The notes under the pieces: generated by a model | Databases searched by the model: none | What the model saw: only the letters and a program-made list of their open reading frames with translations | What the model was told of the DNA's origin: nothing | Translations under genes and position numbers: made by a program | Part shown: positions 34,657 through 42,370 of the stretch, one piece after another | How the letters are laid out: each line of letters starts with the position of its first letter | Numbering within the stretch: position 1 is the stretch's first letter | Source of the DNA: Pseudoclavibacter sp. AY1F1 | GTDB lineage: Bacteria; Actinomycetota; Actinomycetes; Actinomycetales; Microbacteriaceae | Length of the DNA stretch: 64,000 bases | Reading direction: 5' to 3' | NCBI RefSeq assembly: GCF_002931075.1 | Contig: NZ_PSTQ01000010.1 | Span: 62,001 to 126,000 of the forward strand

Positions 34657-35958
34657 ATGAACTACACGCAGCGCCTCATCCAGCGCGAAGCAGAGCTTGG
34701 CCGTCCCATCCGCGTCGGCGTCGTGGGTGCCGGTCAGATGGGCTCAGGCCTCATCGCCCAGATCGAACGCGCGAAGGGTATGGAAGTCGCCGTCGTCGCC
34801 GACATCGCCGTCGAGCGCGGCGTGGATGCGTACACTCGCGCCGGCCGCACCGACGTGCAGGTCGAGAACGACCTCGCCGTCGTCGCCGAGCACATCGAAG
34901 CCCGCCGCCCCGTTGTCATCAACGACGGACTCCTCATCCCGAAGCTCCCCGTCGACGTCGTCCTCGAGGTCTCCGGCGTCACTGAGATCGCCGCGCAGGT
35001 CGCCTACGCGTCGCTCCTCGGCAAGAAGGACGTGGCCCTCATGACCGTCGAGGCCGACGTGACCGTCGGGCTGTTCCTCGCGAGCATCGCCAACGCCGGC
35101 GAGCAGGTCTACACGATCTGCCGCGGTGACGAGCCCGTCGAAGCGCTCAAGCTCGTCGAGCACGCCACCGACCTCGGCCTCACCGTCGTCGCAGCAGGCA
35201 AGGGCAAGAACAACCCCAACCGCCCCACGGACGTGCCGGAAGACGTCATGGAAGAGGCGAAGGCGAAGAACATGAACCCGCGCATCCTGTGCGAGTTCAC
35301 CGACGGCACCAAGACGCAGATCGAGATGGCGTCGCTGTCGAACGCCACGGGCTTCCCCGTCAACAAGCCGGGCATGCACGGCCCCGCCGCCGATATCGCG
35401 ACCCTCGCGACGACGCTCATCCCCGTCGAGGACGGCGGCGTCCTCACCTCGACCCCGGCCGTCGAGTACACCGTCGAGGGCGACGTCGCGCCAGGTGTGT
35501 TCGTCGTCGTGAAGTCCGAAGACGACGTCGTCACGCACGAGCTCGACTACCTGAAGCTCGGCAAGGGCCCGTACTACGCGCTCTACCGCCCGTACCACCT
35601 CGCATCCGTCGAGGCGATCCTCTCGATCAGCGAGGCCGTGCTCGAACGCCGCGCCGACTTCCAGACCATCACGTGGCGCACCGAGGTCGCCTCGAAGGCG
35701 AAGTTCGACCTCACTGCCGGCACGAAGCTCGAGGGCATGGGCGGGCACCACGTGCACGGCTGGGCCGTCGACGCCGATGAGGCTCGCGCCAACAACTCCA
35801 TCCCGATCGGCCTCATCTCTGGCGGCATCCTGAAGCGCGACATCAAGGCCGGCGAGATCGTCTCCTACGACGACGTCGAGCTCGACGAGACGCGCCCGCT
35901 CATCGCCATGCGTCGCCTGCAGGACTCGCTTGTGGCCGCCGGAGTCATCGGCGTCTAG
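34657..35958 (+). CDS. Homoserine-dehydrogenase-like oxidoreductase with C-terminal SAF domain
   Basis: A 433-residue NAD(P)-dependent enzyme. The Rossmann motif is VGVVGAGQMGSGLIAQI (about 20), the middle resembles the homoserine dehydrogenase fold (LEVSGVTEIAAQVAYASL; TVVAAGKGKNNPNRP), and a SAF domain (about 360-425; GGILKRDIKAGEIVSYDDVE) closes it. It is the last gene of the PTS operon (RBS AAAAGGAACG), so it probably acts on the imported polyol phosphate or its keto form. No classical sorbitol-6-phosphate dehydrogenase (SrlD) is present, and this enzyme may take that place. The reaction is unknown. Confidence 0.75.
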   Translation: MNYTQRLIQREAELGRPIRVGVVGAGQMGSGLIAQIERAKGMEVAVVADIAVERGVDAYTRAGRTDVQVENDLAVVAEHIEARRPVVINDGLLIPKLPVDVVLEVSGVTEIAAQVAYASLLGKKDVALMTVEADVTVGLFLASIANAGEQVYTICRGDEPVEALKLVEHATDLGLTVVAAGKGKNNPNRPTDVPEDVMEEAKAKNMNPRILCEFTDGTKTQIEMASLSNATGFPVNKPGMHGPAADIATLATTLIPVEDGGVLTSTPAVEYTVEGDVAPGVFVVVKSEDDVVTHELDYLKLGKGPYYALYRPYHLASVEAILSISEAVLERRADFQTITWRTEVASKAKFDLTAGTKLEGMGGHHVHGWAVDADEARANNSIPIGLISGGILKRDIKAGEIVSYDDVELDETRPLIAMRRLQDSLVAAGVIGV

Positions 35959-36037
35959 GGAACCTCGGGCGGGACCTGAGGCCCTTGCGGCCTGCCGGGC
36001 GGCGGCCGCTCGGTAGGATCATGTGAACCGGACCGCC

Positions 36038-36062
36038 GGCGCCGCGCCTCGTGCGCGGCGCC
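36038..36062 (+). terminator. Strong hairpin between the PTS operon and the SorC gene
   Basis: A perfect 10-bp stem GGCGCCGCGC / GCGCGGCGCC with the loop CTCGT lies in the 210-bp gap after the oxidoreductase. There is no T-run. TAGGAT at 36014-36019 could be a -10 for sorC, in which case the hairpin would lie in its 5' leader and might instead attenuate. Confidence 0.5.
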
Positions 36063-36168
36063 GGAACGGCTCCCCAGCGGTGCGGATGCGCGGCTCGGGA
36101 GCCGCGGTCGTCCGGGCCCCGCGGGCACGCAACAGCCGCCGCCGCACCACGACGAAGGAGCAGACGGG

Positions 36169-37122
36169 ATGCCAGCACCTCGCAACGCCGAGACGCTCGT
36201 CCGGGCGGCGCGCCTCTACTACCTCGACGGCCTCTCGCAGAGCGACGTCGCGAACGCCCTCGGCGTCTCACGGGCGAGCGTGTCGCGCATTCTCTCGGCC
36301 GCCCGCGACCAGGGGATCGTCGAGATCCGCATCCACGACCCGAACGTCGTCGGCCGTGTGGGCGAGCTCGAGCAGCAGATCGTGGATGCGTTCGGCGTCG
36401 GTTCGGCCGTTGTCGTTGCCGCCCTCCCCGGTCGGCATCCGCTCGACGTCGTGGCGGGTGCCGCCGCCGACTACTTCGCGGAGCAGGTGCCGTCGGTCGG
36501 TTCGGTCGGTCTCAGCTGGGGCAAGTCGATCGACGCGTTTGTCGAGCAGATCCACCTCGAGTCGACCGGCCGCGCGCTCACCCTGTGCCCATTGGTCGGG
36601 GGTATGCCGTTCGACTCGGGCCCCGCCGGGAACACCGCCCTCGAGCGGCTGTCGCAGAAGTCGGGAGCGAAGGCGTTCCGCTTCGAGTCGCCGGCCGTCG
36701 TCGAGTCGCCGCAGACCTGGGCCGCCCTCACCCGCGAGTCGTCGATCTCGTCGGCCATCAAACGCGCGACGGATGTGCAGCTCGCGTTTGTCGGCATCGG
36801 CTCGTACGGTCTCCACGCGTCGCGGCACATCGTCTCCGCCATGCGCCTCAGCGACGCCGAGCGCGCCGAGCTCGACGCGCAGGAACCGGTCGGCGACATC
36901 TGCGGCCGCTTCTTCGACGCGTCCGGTCGCGCGCTCGGCTCGCCCGTCTCGGAGCGCGTCATCGGCATTACGCTCGAGCAGCTCGCCGACATCCCCGAGG
37001 TCGTCGGCTTCGCTGCCGGCGCCGAGAAGGCGCCAGGCGTCGCAGGCTCACTGCGCACGGGAGCGCTCGACGGTGTCATCCTCGACGAGGACCTCGCCCG
37101 CGCGCTCGTGGAGCTCGTGTAG
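36169..37122 (+). CDS. SorC/DeoR-type (sugar-binding domain) transcriptional regulator
   Basis: A 317-residue regulator of the SorC family: helix-turn-helix at about 22-45 (LSQSDVANALGVSRASVSRI), then a sugar-phosphate-isomerase-like effector domain (about 60-315; VGLSWGKSIDAFV, LCPLVGGMPFDSG, VGIGSYG, VVGFAAGAEKA). Such proteins sense phosphorylated sugars. AAGGAG precedes the ATG at about 8 nt. Its location between the PTS operon and the aldolase operon, and the shared 36-bp operators at 31868 and 39669, make it the probable common regulator. Confidence 0.88.
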   Translation: MPAPRNAETLVRAARLYYLDGLSQSDVANALGVSRASVSRILSAARDQGIVEIRIHDPNVVGRVGELEQQIVDAFGVGSAVVVAALPGRHPLDVVAGAAADYFAEQVPSVGSVGLSWGKSIDAFVEQIHLESTGRALTLCPLVGGMPFDSGPAGNTALERLSQKSGAKAFRFESPAVVESPQTWAALTRESSISSAIKRATDVQLAFVGIGSYGLHASRHIVSAMRLSDAERAELDAQEPVGDICGRFFDASGRALGSPVSERVIGITLEQLADIPEVVGFAAGAEKAPGVAGSLRTGALDGVILDEDLARALVELV

Positions 37123-37152
37123 GCAGAGCCCTCATCTGGCGCCGAAGAGTCA

Positions 37153-37192
37153 GCCAGAAGCAGGCTCTCGGTTGCGGGGCGATGCTTCTCGC
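37153..37192. terminator. Weak hairpin between convergent sorC and yjbQ genes
   Basis: GCCAGAAGCA (37153-37162) pairs, with one mismatch, with TGCTTCTCGC (37183-37192). The words resemble the stem at 29509-29561 (AGCCAGAAGCATCCA), so it may be a degraded relative. The rest of the 295-bp gap (37123-37417) shows nothing else. Confidence 0.4.
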
Positions 37193-37417
37193 CCACACTT
37201 GTCGAAGTTCGGGTTGCTCGGGACGTGTTCGCATCCTGCCGACCGCATCCTCTCGCTCTGCGCATCCATCCGCCCGCTCGTGCCCGCATATCGCAGCCCG
37301 GACACACGAACGCCGCCGATCGACCGCGCCGCTGATGGGGGAATCAGGGCGTGATGGACCGGCGGCGTCGCGCGCCGACGGCGTTGGCGGCGTTCAGGAG
37401 CGAGGAAGCCGGGGGAC

Positions 37418-37948
37418 CTACTCGCCCATGACGACGACCTGGCATTTGCGCGAGCGGGCGCGTGTGCGGTCGAAATCGACGAAGTAGATGTAGCCGGTCA
37501 CGCCGACGCCCAGCTTGCCGTCGATGACGGCGAACACCTCGCTCGAGCCGAGGATCGTCGCCTTGATGTGGGCCTCCGCGTTGAGCAGCGCCGTCTTGTC
37601 GCCGCCGGGCAGGTACACCTCGGCGTCAGGCCACGACTCGACGTCCGCGTAGTGCTCGGGCCCCGGGTAGCGGTACTCGCCCTCCGGTGGCACGGCCGTC
37701 TGGTTCGGGGCGATGCGGTTCAGCACGTCGTCGAGGTCGGCCTGCAAAAACTCGGTGCCGTCCTCGAGACGGTCGTGCACGAACTCCTCGAAGAAGACAG
37801 CGCACGTCGTGTGGGGCGAGATGACGGTCACGGTGCCGGACGTGATGCCGCTCGCCGCGATCGCGTCCTTCACCTCGGCGGTGACGTCGATGTAGCTGGG
37901 CGTCCCGCCGTGCGACTGCAGCTGGAGGGTGGTCTGGGTGACGGTCAT
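37418..37948 (-). CDS. YjbQ/UPF0047 family protein
   Basis: A 176-residue protein of the YjbQ/UPF0047 family, recognised by ITSGTVTVISPHTTCAVFFEE cut to ISPHTTCAVFFEE, FLQADLDDVLNRI, and GSSEVFAVIDGKLGVG. E. coli YjbQ has weak thiamin-phosphate-synthase-like activity, but the true role is unknown. GAAGAGGAA precedes the ATG. It is the third gene after the TIM-like isomerase and aldolase, so in this organism it may serve sugar-phosphate metabolism, perhaps as an isomerase or epimerase; that is inference from context. Confidence 0.85.
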   Translation of the reverse strand: MTVTQTTLQLQSHGGTPSYIDVTAEVKDAIAASGITSGTVTVISPHTTCAVFFEEFVHDRLEDGTEFLQADLDDVLNRIAPNQTAVPPEGEYRYPGPEHYADVESWPDAEVYLPGGDKTALLNAEAHIKATILGSSEVFAVIDGKLGVGVTGYIYFVDFDRTRARSRKCQVVVMGE

Positions 37949-38040
37949 CGGGGTTCCTCTTCGAGTCGTGGATGCGCGTGCGTCGACGAACGCGCGGGTG
38001 TCAGTGGATGCGGTGGGTGAGTGGATGCCGCGACCGCGGC

Positions 38041-38889
38041 TCAGGCGCCCGGTCGCAGCGCCTGGATGAACTCGGCGACATCGCTCTCGACCTGCGCCGA
38101 CACGGCCTTCGCGACCTTGGGGAACAGGATCGTGTTGGGCTGGTCTGCGGCCCGGAGTGCAGCATCCAGTGCCGCCTTCGCCGCGTACGTGTAGTAGTTG
38201 ATTTTGCGGACGCCGCGCGTGATCGAGCTGTGGTACTCGTCGAGGCTGAGGCCGGAACCGCCGTGCATGACGATGGGCACACCAGTCGCGTCGCGCAGCT
38301 GCTCGATGAGCTCGTAGTTGAGCTTCGGCTCCTGGTGGTACATGCCATGCACGGTGCCGAACGACGCGGCGAGCGCGGTCACGCCCGTGCGCTCGACGAA
38401 CTCCTTCGCCTGGGCCGGCTCGGTGTAGAGCGTCTCGTCGGCGACGCCCTGGCTGGGGTCACCGTTCTCGTTGCCAGTCATGACGCCGAGCTCTCCCTCG
38501 ACGCCAACTCCACGCTCCTTCGCGAGCTTCACGACCTCGGTCGTGCGAGCGACGTTCTCCTCGTACGGCAGCGTCGACCCGTCGATCATGACTGAGTTGA
38601 AGCCGATGTCGAGGCCGCGGGCGATGTAGTCGATGTCCTCGCCGTGGTCGACGTGCAGCACAAACGGCGCCTCGCTGCGCGTCGCGAGGGCGAGCATCGC
38701 CGGCCCGATGTCGTCGATCGAGAGCGTGCTCTCGTGCACCTGCGCGTGCTGCAGGATGACGGGAACGCCGGCTTGCTCGGCGGCCGCGATCGTGCCGAGG
38801 AGCCCCTCGAAGTACGGGGTGTTGACTGCCGCGATGGCGATGTTGTGCTTCTGTGCGTAGCGGAGCGCTTCGTCGAGTCCGATGAGCAT
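38041..38889 (-). CDS. Class II (zinc) aldolase, GatY/KbaY/FbaA family
   Basis: A 282-residue class II aldolase. Zn-binding and catalytic landmarks: FVLHVDHGEDIDYI, SVMIDGSTLPYEENV, VEGELGVMTGNENG, FGTVHGMY and IVMHGGSGL. This group cleaves ketose 1,6-bisphosphates (fructose, tagatose) or related ketose monophosphates to dihydroxyacetone phosphate and an aldehyde. A housekeeping FbaA is expected elsewhere; location here with the TIM-like gene and PTS points to a dedicated catabolic aldolase. The ATG at 38889 was chosen over a longer frame because homology starts there (MLIGLDEALRYA). It is co-transcribed with its neighbours. Confidence 0.87.
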   Translation of the reverse strand: MLIGLDEALRYAQKHNIAIAAVNTPYFEGLLGTIAAAEQAGVPVILQHAQVHESTLSIDDIGPAMLALATRSEAPFVLHVDHGEDIDYIARGLDIGFNSVMIDGSTLPYEENVARTTEVVKLAKERGVGVEGELGVMTGNENGDPSQGVADETLYTEPAQAKEFVERTGVTALAASFGTVHGMYHQEPKLNYELIEQLRDATGVPIVMHGGSGLSLDEYHSSITRGVRKINYYTYAAKAALDAALRAADQPNTILFPKVAKAVSAQVESDVAEFIQALRPGA

Positions 38890-38927
38890 GCGTGGATCTT
38901 CTCTCTGGTGCCCTGGTGAGGAGCGGG

Positions 38928-39644
38928 TCAGTTGGTGGGGGAGGTGGACGCCTGCGCGTCGCGATGGTCGGCGAGCGCCTGGAACATCTCGGTGAGGATC
39001 TCGCGCCAGTCGGGGTGCTTGATGATGCCGCTTGTGCCGCCCGAGCAGTCGGCGCCCTGCTGCAGGACGCGCGTGATGTCCGCGCCGCGGCTCACGCCGG
39101 CAGCCTGCACGACGAGGATCGACGGGTCGACGTTCTTCACGATCTGGGTCGTGCGCTCGATGTAGTCGCCCGCATCCATCTGGCCCGTGCCGATGTTGGC
39201 GGTCGGCTCGCAGATCATGCCGGACGGGTCGAGGTCGGCGACGGCCCGGCACTGCAGGTCGGAGTCGGCGCAGACGATGGTTGCAAGACCGACCTCTTCG
39301 CAACGGCGCATCGCGCGGTCGAGGTCGGCCAAGGTGAGGGGGTGCTCAGCGTGGTTGAGCACGACGGCCTTGACGCCGGCCTCCGCGAGGCCTTCGGCGA
39401 GGATGTGCCCCATGCCGCGGCCCGGCACGATCGGGTCGACATGCTGGGCGGTGACGCAGAGGTTGGTCGTCTCGGCGACCACGGACCGCAGGTCGATGTG
39501 CTGCGCCGTGAAGACGACGTCGATGTCGAACTCTCCGGCGAGTTCGTCGGTGAGGTGGGCCAGCTTCATGAGTTCGCTGCCCGTCAGGTAGGCCTTCGGG
39601 TTGACGATGAGAAACGGGCTCCGTACAGGGATGGGGACAGCCAT
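38928..39644 (-). CDS. Triosephosphate-isomerase-like sugar phosphate isomerase
   Basis: A 238-residue TIM-barrel protein retaining all three TIM catalytic positions: Asn/Lys in FLIVNPKAYL, His in VVLNHAEHPL and Glu in ICEPTANIGTG (where housekeeping TPI has YEPVWAIGTG). The changed loop wording (LGHSER to LNHAEH; VWA to TAN) marks a paralogue, like EryH-type tetrulose-phosphate isomerases, rather than glycolytic TPI. AGGAG lies upstream of the ATG. It is the first gene of the leftward operon (isomerase-aldolase-yjbQ) behind the 39669 operator. Confidence 0.82.
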   Translation of the reverse strand: MAVPIPVRSPFLIVNPKAYLTGSELMKLAHLTDELAGEFDIDVVFTAQHIDLRSVVAETTNLCVTAQHVDPIVPGRGMGHILAEGLAEAGVKAVVLNHAEHPLTLADLDRAMRRCEEVGLATIVCADSDLQCRAVADLDPSGMICEPTANIGTGQMDAGDYIERTTQIVKNVDPSILVVQAAGVSRGADITRVLQQGADCSGGTSGIIKHPDWREILTEMFQALADHRDAQASTSPTN

Positions 39645-39668
39645 TGTCAGTTGCTCCTAGCGGATGTA

Positions 39669-39742
39669 TGCACAAAGTTGCACTATAGATTGTACGAACG
39701 TGCAATGAGGTTAGTATCGCATCCACGGGCAGAAACTGGCAA
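39669..39742 (-). promoter_or_regulatory. Promoter and SorC-type operator of the isomerase-aldolase-yjbQ operon
   Basis: On the minus strand TTGCCA (39742-39737), an 18-bp spacer and GATACT (39718-39713) form the promoter. Eight bp later begins a 36-bp operator (39704-39669) whose far half TGCAACTTTGTGCA differs at one base from that at 31868-31903. Spacing between -10 and operator is the same in both operons to within 1 bp, strong evidence for one regulator acting in one way. Confidence 0.72.
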
Positions 39743-39842
39743 GGCTTCGGACGCTGGAGCCCCACGGACAACGCCGCCCGTACCGATTTCGTCCCAGGCA
39801 CCGCGAATAAGCTGGCACCTCACACTTGGACCAGGGAGCCAC

Positions 39843-40619
39843 ATGACTCGCGAACCCGTCTACTCATTTGCGATCGGGGTCGGGCGCACGGTGTTCGCCG
39901 CCCTCCGCGTTCGCCAGACGGTCCGCGGCGCGCACCACATCCCCGACACCGGCGGTGCCGTCATAGCGATGACCCACTTCGGGTACCTCGAGTTCGCGCT
40001 CGTCGAATGCGCGACCTGGATGCACAACCGTCGGCGCATCCGCTTCATGGCAAAGCAGAGTGTCTTCGACAAGCCCGTCGTCGGCCGCCTCATGCGCAGC
40101 ATGCGACACATCCCCGTCAACATGAAGGCCGGCGCCGACGCGTTCGCAGCGGCCGCGACCGCGTTGCGTGACGGCGAGCTCATCGGAGTGTTCCCTGAGG
40201 CGGGCGTCAGCGCATCGTTCACGATCCGCGACTTCAAGACCGGGGCGGTGCGCCTCGCCGCCCAGGCCGAGGTGCCCATCATCCCCGTCGCCGTGTGGGG
40301 CGGGCACCGGCTGCTCACCAAGAATCGCAAGATCAGCATGAAGGAGCGCCTCGGTGTTCCCGTGCACTTCTCGTTCGGTGCGCCCATCCACGTCACTGCC
40401 GGTGAAGACCCGGCCGTCGCCACGGCGAAGCTCAAGACGACAATGGAGGCGCTGCTCGGCGAACTGCAGTCCAGCTACCCCGAAGACGGCACCGGCAAGT
40501 GGTGGCAGCCGCGCGTCCTCGGCGGCACCGCCCCCACGCCCGAGGAAGCCGCGGCCGCCGACGCCGCGCGCGACCGCCGGCGCGAAGCGGCCCGGGCCGC
40601 GCAGGCCGCCCGGAAGTAA
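39843..40619 (+). CDS. 1-acyl-glycerol-3-phosphate acyltransferase (PlsC) family protein
   Basis: A 258-residue acyltransferase of phospholipid synthesis. The catalytic motif is THFGYLE (an H-x4-E variant of the usual H-x4-D), and the glycerol-phosphate-binding motif is GVFPEAGVSASF. Block III/IV (AEVPIIPVAVWGGHRLL) is present. A charged Ala/Arg-rich tail closes it (AAADAARDRRREAARAA). The ATG follows GGGAG by 5 nt; the open frame extends far upstream but overlaps the leftward operon. It is probably membrane-associated. The next gene (MerR) has a separate promoter. Confidence 0.85.
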   Translation: MTREPVYSFAIGVGRTVFAALRVRQTVRGAHHIPDTGGAVIAMTHFGYLEFALVECATWMHNRRRIRFMAKQSVFDKPVVGRLMRSMRHIPVNMKAGADAFAAAATALRDGELIGVFPEAGVSASFTIRDFKTGAVRLAAQAEVPIIPVAVWGGHRLLTKNRKISMKERLGVPVHFSFGAPIHVTAGEDPAVATAKLKTTMEALLGELQSSYPEDGTGKWWQPRVLGGTAPTPEEAAAADAARDRRREAARAAQAARK

Positions 40620-40691
40620 GACGCGTGTAGGCGTTGGGACGCTTCGGCGGTCGCGGTGGTGGGGCGGTGCGGGGCGGTTACCCGCGATCCG

Positions 40692-40769
40692 TGTCCAACA
40701 TGAGTGCAGAATCGGCGCTTCCGGCGCCAAAACCGGGCTGAGGGCCAGAAATCGCACCGATGTTGGACA
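40692..40769. repeat. 78-bp palindromic element, copy 3
   Basis: Left arm TGTCCAACATGAGTGCAGA; right arm, opposite strand, TGTCCAACATCGGTGCGAT. It lies between the PlsC-type gene and the MerR gene, both rightward, 72 bp after the former and 40 bp before the latter. Confidence 0.87.
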
Positions 40770-40809
40770 GAGATCGGCGGCAGACGGAACCCGGTGCCAC
40801 ACTTGGCGC

Positions 40810-41646
40810 ATGAACCGTGAGCTTCCCGGAACCCTGATGAGCATCGGCGAGTTCTCGCGCTACTCGGGGCTGAGCGTGCGCATGCTGCGGCACTACGCGG
40901 ATCGAGGAGTGCTGGCACCGGCCGAGGTCGACGAGTTCAGCGGATACCGACGCTACGCACCCGCGCAACTGCAGGACGCTGGGCGGGTGCGGATGCTCCG
41001 CGACGCGGGCTGCGGCATCCCGGCGATCGCTGAACTCCTGCCGCTCTTCGACTCGCCTGACGTGCTGCGGGTTCGCCTGCAGTCGCACCTCGACGAGCTG
41101 AAGGCAGAGGCACGACGGGTGGCCGAGCAGCAGGTGCTCGCGGTGAACCTGCTTGGCGAGCTCGAGGCGCGAACACGACGGCTCGATGTCGTTGAGCGCA
41201 CGTTCCCCGCGCTGCGCGTGCTCTACCTGCGGCGCACCGTCGCCGACTACCCGTCCGAGGGGCCGCTCTGGGTCAACTTCCGCGGGCCGGTCGCCGAGCT
41301 CACCTCGCGAGACCCGGCGGTCTTCGGCGACGTCGGCGGTGCCACCTACTTCGACGACGAGTATCGCGATTCCGACGTGGAGATGGCGATCTGGCGCGAG
41401 TACCGCGGTGCATCTGTGCCCGACGGATACGAGGTCGTCCAGCTGCCTGAGCAGCGCGTCGCCACCGTCACGCACCGCGGCGGCTTCGAGACGATCAACG
41501 AAGCGACTGCCACCGCGGGGGCCTGGGTCGCCGATCAGCACCGCACGAGAGTCGGGCCGATCTTCAACGTCTACGTGCACGGCCCCGGCCGCGACCCGAA
41601 CCCCGACAACTGGGTCACCGAGGTGAACGTGCCGATCGCGGCCTGA
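40810..41646 (+). CDS. MerR family regulator with GyrI-like effector domain
   Basis: A 278-residue regulator. The MerR winged helix covers about 11-80 (MSIGEFSRYSGLSVRMLRHYADRGVLAP read in parts as SIGEFSRYSGLSVRMLRHY). A linking helix follows, then a C-terminal GyrI/BmrR-like ligand domain (about 130-278; EQRVATVTHRGGFETI; IFNVYVHGP). Such proteins bind diverse lipophilic cations and activate efflux or detoxification genes. A CACACT hexamer lies 6 nt before the ATG. A MerR-type promoter stands immediately downstream, before the VOC gene, which is the likely target. Confidence 0.9.
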   Translation: MNRELPGTLMSIGEFSRYSGLSVRMLRHYADRGVLAPAEVDEFSGYRRYAPAQLQDAGRVRMLRDAGCGIPAIAELLPLFDSPDVLRVRLQSHLDELKAEARRVAEQQVLAVNLLGELEARTRRLDVVERTFPALRVLYLRRTVADYPSEGPLWVNFRGPVAELTSRDPAVFGDVGGATYFDDEYRDSDVEMAIWREYRGASVPDGYEVVQLPEQRVATVTHRGGFETINEATATAGAWVADQHRTRVGPIFNVYVHGPGRDPNPDNWVTEVNVPIAA

Positions 41647-41655
41647 GATCGGCAC

Positions 41656-41686
41656 TTGACTCTCACACTGTGTGAGACCTCACGAT
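41656..41686 (+). promoter_or_regulatory. MerR-type promoter with 19-bp spacer
   Basis: TTGACT (41656-41661) and CACGAT (41681-41686) are separated by 19 bp, the over-long spacing typical of MerR-activated promoters. The spacer region holds the dyad TCTCACA-CTG-TGTGAGA (41661-41677). It lies 10 bp after the MerR gene stop and drives the VOC gene at 41761. Confidence 0.72.
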
Positions 41687-41760
41687 CGGATCACCGGCGC
41701 ACGAGGCCGGCGCCGCAACGCAGGGGCGCTGCGGCGCATCTGAACGAGAGGACAACGACC

Positions 41761-42114
41761 ATGTCGGACAACATGAACTACTTCGAGATCGGCACCACCA
41801 ACCCTGAAGCTGCGAAGGCCTTCTACGGCGATACCTTCGGCTGGACGTTCGGCTCGCTCGAGCCCGGCGGCTACGGGATGGTCGACGGCGCGGGCAACGG
41901 CGGCGGGCTCTGGGACTCGAACACCGTCGGCGGTGGCAGCTGGGCGGTCTTCTACGTCGAGGTCGAGAACATCGAGGCGAAGCTCGAGCAGGCCGCCGCG
42001 AACGGTGCCGAGACCGTGATCCCGCTGGTCGACAACGGCACCATCAAGTTCGCGCACCTGCGCGACCCGCTTGGCAACCGATTCGGCGTCTGGCAGCGCA
42101 AATCGCAGGACTGA
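41761..42114 (+). CDS. VOC superfamily (glyoxalase/bleomycin-resistance-like) protein
   Basis: A 117-residue single VOC module: start NYFEIGTTNPEAAKAFYGDT, FGWTFGSLEPGGYGMVDG, and closing FAHLRDPLGNRFGVWQ. It shows the beta-alpha-beta-beta-beta pattern with potential metal ligands His and Glu. Function within the superfamily (dioxygenase, lyase or drug binding) cannot be told. GAGAGGA precedes the ATG. The MerR-type promoter upstream suggests induction by a xenobiotic, so a binding or resistance role is plausible. Confidence 0.82.
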   Translation: MSDNMNYFEIGTTNPEAAKAFYGDTFGWTFGSLEPGGYGMVDGAGNGGGLWDSNTVGGGSWAVFYVEVENIEAKLEQAAANGAETVIPLVDNGTIKFAHLRDPLGNRFGVWQRKSQD

Positions 42115-42135
42115 GCAGCGCGATCGCACAAGCGA

Positions 42136-42170
42136 GAACCCCGCCCGCGAACGAATCGCGGGCGGGGTTC
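42136..42170. terminator. Strong bidirectional terminator
   Basis: A perfect 15-bp stem GAACCCCGCCCGCGA / TCGCGGGCGGGGTTC with a 5-nt loop stands between the convergent VOC and metS genes. It has no T-run on the plus strand. Confidence 0.85.
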
Positions 42171-42202
42171 GCCTCTGCTGAGAACGACCGAGGTCGGACG
42201 GA

Positions 42203-42370
42203 TCAGGTGTCGTGGATGACCGGTGCCTGCTCGGCCCTGCCATCGTCGTAGCCGCCAGCCGGATAGTCGGCGCGTTCCGGGTGGCGACGGAGCGCGATGA
42301 CGGATGCCGCGCATCCACCCCACACGATCCCGATCGCGACGATGAGCATCGTGATGGCTTCCGGGGTCAT
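42203..42370 (-). CDS. metS: MetS-like small subunit of the methionine/alanine importer
   Basis: A 55-residue protein with a single N-terminal membrane helix (AITMLIVAIGIVWGGCAASVIAL cut to MLIVAIGIVWGGCAASVI) and a short polar tail (RRHPERADYPAGG). This is the MetS pattern: in Corynebacterium the NSS transporter MetP needs this small subunit for methionine uptake. Its ATG overlaps the MetP stop by 4 bp (ATGA), indicating coupled translation. Confidence 0.85.
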   Translation of the reverse strand: MTPEAITMLIVAIGIVWGGCAASVIALRRHPERADYPAGGYDDGRAEQAPVIHDT

